NCBI GenBank assembly: GCA_905183005.1
Contig: CAJJDO010000119.1
Span: forward strand, 62,001-126,000
Direction of reading: 5' to 3'
Length of the DNA stretch: 64,000 nucleotides
Source: Paramecium pentaurelia
Taxonomy: Eukaryota > Ciliophora > Oligohymenophorea > Peniculida > Parameciidae
The notes below the pieces were generated by a model that saw only the letters and a list, made by a program, of their open reading frames with translations, had not been told where the DNA came from and ran no database searches. The translations under genes and the position numbers were made by a program. Below, piece by piece: positions 60,341-64,000 of the stretch (position 1 is its first letter; each line of letters opens with the position of its first letter).

Positions 60341-62393
60341 ATGATGGATAATAGTTATGACCATTGGTTTTCAAAATATGATTAAGAGTCTTTTGAAAAA
60401 GATTTCTTGAAAGTTCCATATTATGAGTTCCTAAATCAGTTGGTATCATGAATCAACATTATTTAGATTGTTAATCCTGATTTCAGTCTTCTTCCAAATG
60501 AACCTTAATTATCATTAGATAATGTACATAAGGTATTGTAATAGACTATACAAAAAAATCATTTGATTATTTCAACATTCATTTTAAACTTACTTGATAA
60601 TTCAAAAGAGCCTTTTTTAAGATGGGTGAGAAGTGTAATTGCATTTATAGATTGTGAAAAAATCTATTCAATTATGTTTTGGAATTTAAATTTCATTCCT
60701 AACTTCCTTGAATATAGATTGTATGCTAGTTTCATTAGACTTTACAAATTCTTAATCAGTTTAAACTAAAATGTGATTTAACCAAAATCTCTTATAACAG
60801 AATAAATCAGATTGTCAAACAAATTCACTATTAAAACACTTGCTGAAAGATATTAAGATGCTTTATATGTATCCTTTGATGAATTGGCCAAACTTTAAAG
60901 ACAAATGCTTAAAGTATTAAAACCATTAGTTAGTCAAAATCCTACATTAATAGGTAAGATTTACTATTTCATCTATCATATGTATGATAAACCAACAATG
61001 CAATTATTAAAAGATCTTGATTAATAATTTGGTTAATTAGAAAATTAATGGGTCAAAAAGATTTTAATAGAAAATGAATTGGCTAAAAAATACATTGATG
61101 CTTATTTAAATGATGATAAATAAGGTGGAGATCAATTTGAATTTGAAGATTCTGAAATCTTAAAATAATTAATGAGTTAAAATAAATAAGAAAATTTATA
61201 TAAAGTGGATGCTTAAGATAAATCATTATTAGAAAAATCAAAGAAAACATAATTTCTTAATAATTTAGATAACAAAAACAAAAGAAGGAATCATGATGGT
61301 AAATCTTCAGTTTTTGTATAAAATTATAGTATTGTTTCAGATTTAACAATTTCATCTAATGAAAATAGATCTAAGATTTATTCTGAAGATGTATCTAATA
61401 TAAAATATAATAATGTCTAATCTAATTTAACAAGTGAATAATATACATTTAATCAATATTCAAATAATAATTTATAGAATTCAATTATTGGATTTTTAGC
61501 TAGTGATCTTATTCATCTTGAAAAAGAACATTAATAAGAATTTAAAAATAATAAATTACAAAAAAAAATATAAATTGATGATTCTATCAAATTAAATGAT
61601 GATTTAGTAGAATTTATATCAAAAGCAGATAATTAAATTTCTATTATTAAAGATGAAGATATTTTAATTGGAGATAATTATAAAAGGAAAAAATAAAGAA
61701 TTAAAAATACTAAAAACATAGAAGAAAATGAATCCCCTGATGTTCATAGAAAGTAAACATTGGTCAATACTAAATAACACGAAAATCATGAAGAAGAATT
61801 AAGAAAAGTAAGAGCCAGAAGATTATTAGGTGAATAAAATCAACTCTTTAATGAAAAACATAGATATGCAAATAATTAAGATAATCAATTATCTACTGAT
61901 AAAGATATACATAGTAAATTATATTATATAAATTTAGGATATTCATTTGAAGATTCAATAAGTGAAGAGGATGATGAATCTGAGGATGAAATTAAATTCA
62001 AATAATAATAAACTAAAGTAATTATTCCAATAAATTAATCCTAAAATACTTAAGGAATTATATTTGATAAATTTTAATAATATTCTGGATTATATATTTA
62101 AGGAGGATCTGAAAAAAATAAATATTTCTTGAATCGATTATTTCATATGAATGAAAATTCACTTAGAATATCAGGAAAATCTTTAGCTCCAGATTTTGAA
62201 GAAAGAAAATGGTAATTATTATAATTTAAATTAATTAAGGGAATTTTTAAAATAAAGTATATTACCATAAAATGTAATAAAAGAAGAAAATTATGTTTTA
62301 AACTTTGATGAACAAATTAAACCTATTTTTGATAGATAATACAAATTCAAATCAAAATTAAAGAGTAATTATGAAAAATACTATTATTTTTGA
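60341..62393 (+). CDS. Hypothetical 666-residue protein, helical N-terminal half
   Basis: Three exons with introns at 60443-60466 and 62212-62239; the spliced length is a whole number of codons. The N-terminal 250 residues are helical and contain well-spaced hydrophobic blocks (HLIISTFILNLLDNSKEPF, LRWVRSVIAFIDCEKIYSIM). They contain a likely alpha-solenoid or HEAT-type region and no membrane helix. The C-terminal 400 residues are low in complexity (Asn, Lys, Gln, Asp/Glu) and include an acidic cluster (SISEEDDESEDEIKF). The end is more ordered (EERKWEFLKQSILPQNVIKE). No family is recognised. It is divergent from the coiled-coil gene, with 137 bp between the starts. Confidence 0.75.
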
Positions 62394-63725
62394 ATGCTTT
62401 TTTAATATATCAATAATCATTCTTTTAAATCATATATTGTATCATAATTAAATTTAATAACACTCTAATTAATACAAATTCTATTAAAATTTATATAAAA
62501 TTAATTCATATATAAAATATATTTCTTACAAAATTATTTTAATAATTGCCATATTTATTAAAATAAAGCTTGATTAATAATACTAAATATCCATGCATTC
62601 ATATTTCAAAGTATTTTTGGAATTTCAACAATGCTTTTAATTTTTAGGATCTTGACTCTTAAGAATCATCTCAAATTATTAAATTAATTGATTATAATGT
62701 TTAATTAAAGATTTCCTTTCTTCAAAACACTTGAATCAATTTTGCGAAAATAATCTATTATTTAAAAATCTATTCTGAAAATTGAATTAATAAAGTCTTG
62801 AAAAGTACAAGAGTTTACAAAGGCTTAATATTAATTTAATAACTTCAAATGATATTATATTAATATCCTTAATAACTATTATTTAAAAGTAACATTGTAT
62901 ATATTAGGTTATCTTGATATGTTTTAATTTATTTTTACTTATATTTGATGAATAAATTTTCTAATGAAAAAACTATAATACATTTTAATTAAATGTTAAT
63001 GATAATATTTATATTTTTATATTAAATTATAATTCAATGAAAATTAAAAGCATGATTTGAAAAAAATAAGACAATCTGCCAAAAAGTGAATATCAAATGA
63101 ATTTTTAATAATACAATAATAATTATTAAATACCTATATTTTTCTAGAGGTATAATACTAAGTTTTACTTTAAAAAAAAAGTTCACAAATTACTTGAAAG
63201 TAATCATAAATGTAGTATTAATTAATTAGATAATTTAATATCTGGTCATTTAAGAGGGAGAAATAGATGGAAACAGAAATTTAGATAATTTTTGATTAAA
63301 AAACAATTTAGAATAACATTGGTATTTAAGTGATATATAATACATATCAGAATCAATATTAAGTTCATTTCAGTGACAAAAGTTTAGAATATGTTTCATA
63401 TTTTTTACTTTTCTATTAGAATTTAGTGTTAATTGTTATTGAACCAGTAATTGTAATATATATTAAAAAAAATTTTGATTTATATTGAAAATTTTATCGT
63501 ATTTAAAATCATTCAAAACTAAAGATGAAATGATATATTACCTTTTAAAAAAATCTAGAGAGTTATTAAAAAGCTTTTGTGAATTTTATAGAATTATCTA
63601 TCTTCGTACCAAAATTTTTGGGTTTATGTTTGAGAAATAGGCAATTTATTAGTATTCACTATAGTCTTTGTATTAGTTAACTTACAAAATTTAAAAAAAA
63701 ATTATTGTTTCTTTTTTTTTAATTT
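62394..63725. other. 1.3-kb AT-rich region before a transposase-like gene
   Basis: No gene is visible and all frames are broken. It may hold the left end of a mobile element starting with the gene at 63726, but I did not find a clear terminal inverted repeat by eye. Confidence 0.5.
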
Positions 63726-64000
63726 ATGTTAAAGCAAGAAAAAAATAATCTTAAACAGGAGATACAACAAAAAATGCGAAATGATAGGTTTAAAAGAGAA
63801 ATTCAATTTCTTTAATTAGTACTCTGCCTAAACTCGACTATCAAAAATGCAGCTTAAAAAAGTAAAATCAACTTTGCCACAGCGAAACTAGTACTCAAAA
63901 AATTTCGTAAATTTGGGTACATAAAAAATTAGGATAAAGGTACATTCTTTTTATTTATAGAAGATTATGAGAAGTAAATTGAATTGCTTCGAGAAATTGC
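63726..64000 (+). CDS. Start of a gene with a transposase-like helix-turn-helix, cut by window end
   Basis: From the ATG at 63726 at least 91 codons are open to the window end. After a charged helical N-terminus (EIQQKMRNDRFKREIQFLQL) comes a helix-turn-helix-like block, IKNAAQKSKINFATAKLVLK followed by KFRKFGYIKNQ. It has the pattern I-K-x-A-A-x-K-x-x-I-N-x-x-T-A-K-x-x-L-x-x-F-R-K-x-G seen at the N-terminus of Tc1/mariner/IS630-type transposases. The codons here (GCC, GCG, CTC, GGG) are richer in G+C than in neighbouring genes, which would fit a recent mobile origin. A 21-nt intron near 63938 is possible. The catalytic part lies outside the window. Confidence 0.5.

Noticed and set aside
1..64000. 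Telomeric repeats, rRNA genes, CRISPR arrays or bacterial contamination
   Set aside because: No CCCCAA/CCCAAA arrays, no rRNA signatures and no regularly spaced repeats were seen. All supported genes use the ciliate code and ciliate introns.

Overview
The window reads as macronuclear DNA of a Paramecium-type ciliate. It is about three-quarters A+T. Every convincing gene is open only if TAA and TAG are read as glutamine and TGA is the sole stop. The genes are cut by tiny GT...AG introns, almost all 22-32 nt, and neighbouring genes are often only 20-130 bp apart. A standard-code gene finder sees only fragments here. No prokaryotic signals, CRISPR arrays, rRNA or confident tRNA genes were seen.

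The sequence is a scaffold of six pieces joined by single N bases at 2707, 7538, 11181, 24466 and 27430. At most joins the two flanking pieces repeat the same 1.0-1.2 kb, so parts of the annotation appear twice. The RSPH4/6 radial-spoke gene appears at 4560, 23504 (partial) and 24808, with two different left flanks and two different right flanks. This suggests two direct copies around a roughly 16-kb interval, collapsed in assembly or recombined.

Layout. 1-4559: gene-poor. 4560-7387: RSPH4/6 and a convergent coiled-coil gene. 7650-8689: doubtful coding. 8953-10864: two-pass membrane protein. 12304-15002: decayed coding sequence, including a Tc1/mariner-like transposase motif. 15514-23374: two small genes, a GSK3-like kinase, a PH-domain CAMK kinase, an aromatic amino acid hydroxylase and a membrane protein. 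23504-28791: repeated RSPH4/6 block. 29342-36036: membrane protein, two small genes, a MAP kinase with a TDY loop, an RNF32-like double-RING protein and a hypothetical gene. 37210-42953: two MORN proteins, a kinesin, a small basic protein, the p28 inner-arm dynein light chain and a 53-residue membrane peptide. 43283-52950: a Rim15/IRE-like AGC kinase, a nucleoplasmin-like protein, a TTL-family enzyme, a ULK-like kinase, DPCD and an NBR1 FW-like protein. 53005-57369: a 1,427-residue surface protein. 58292-62393: three genes of unknown function. 63726-end: the start of a gene with a transposase-like helix-turn-helix.

The dominant theme is cilia: radial spoke head, p28, DPCD, kinesin, MORN proteins, RNF32 and a tubulin ligase-type enzyme, alongside five kinases from five families. 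The genes are on mixed strands with separate introns, so this looks like ordinary dense ciliate gene order rather than an operon. The parts that may be new are the RSPH4/6 repeat structure, the two transposase traces and a small GC-richer sequence with two competing hairpins upstream of the first MORN gene.
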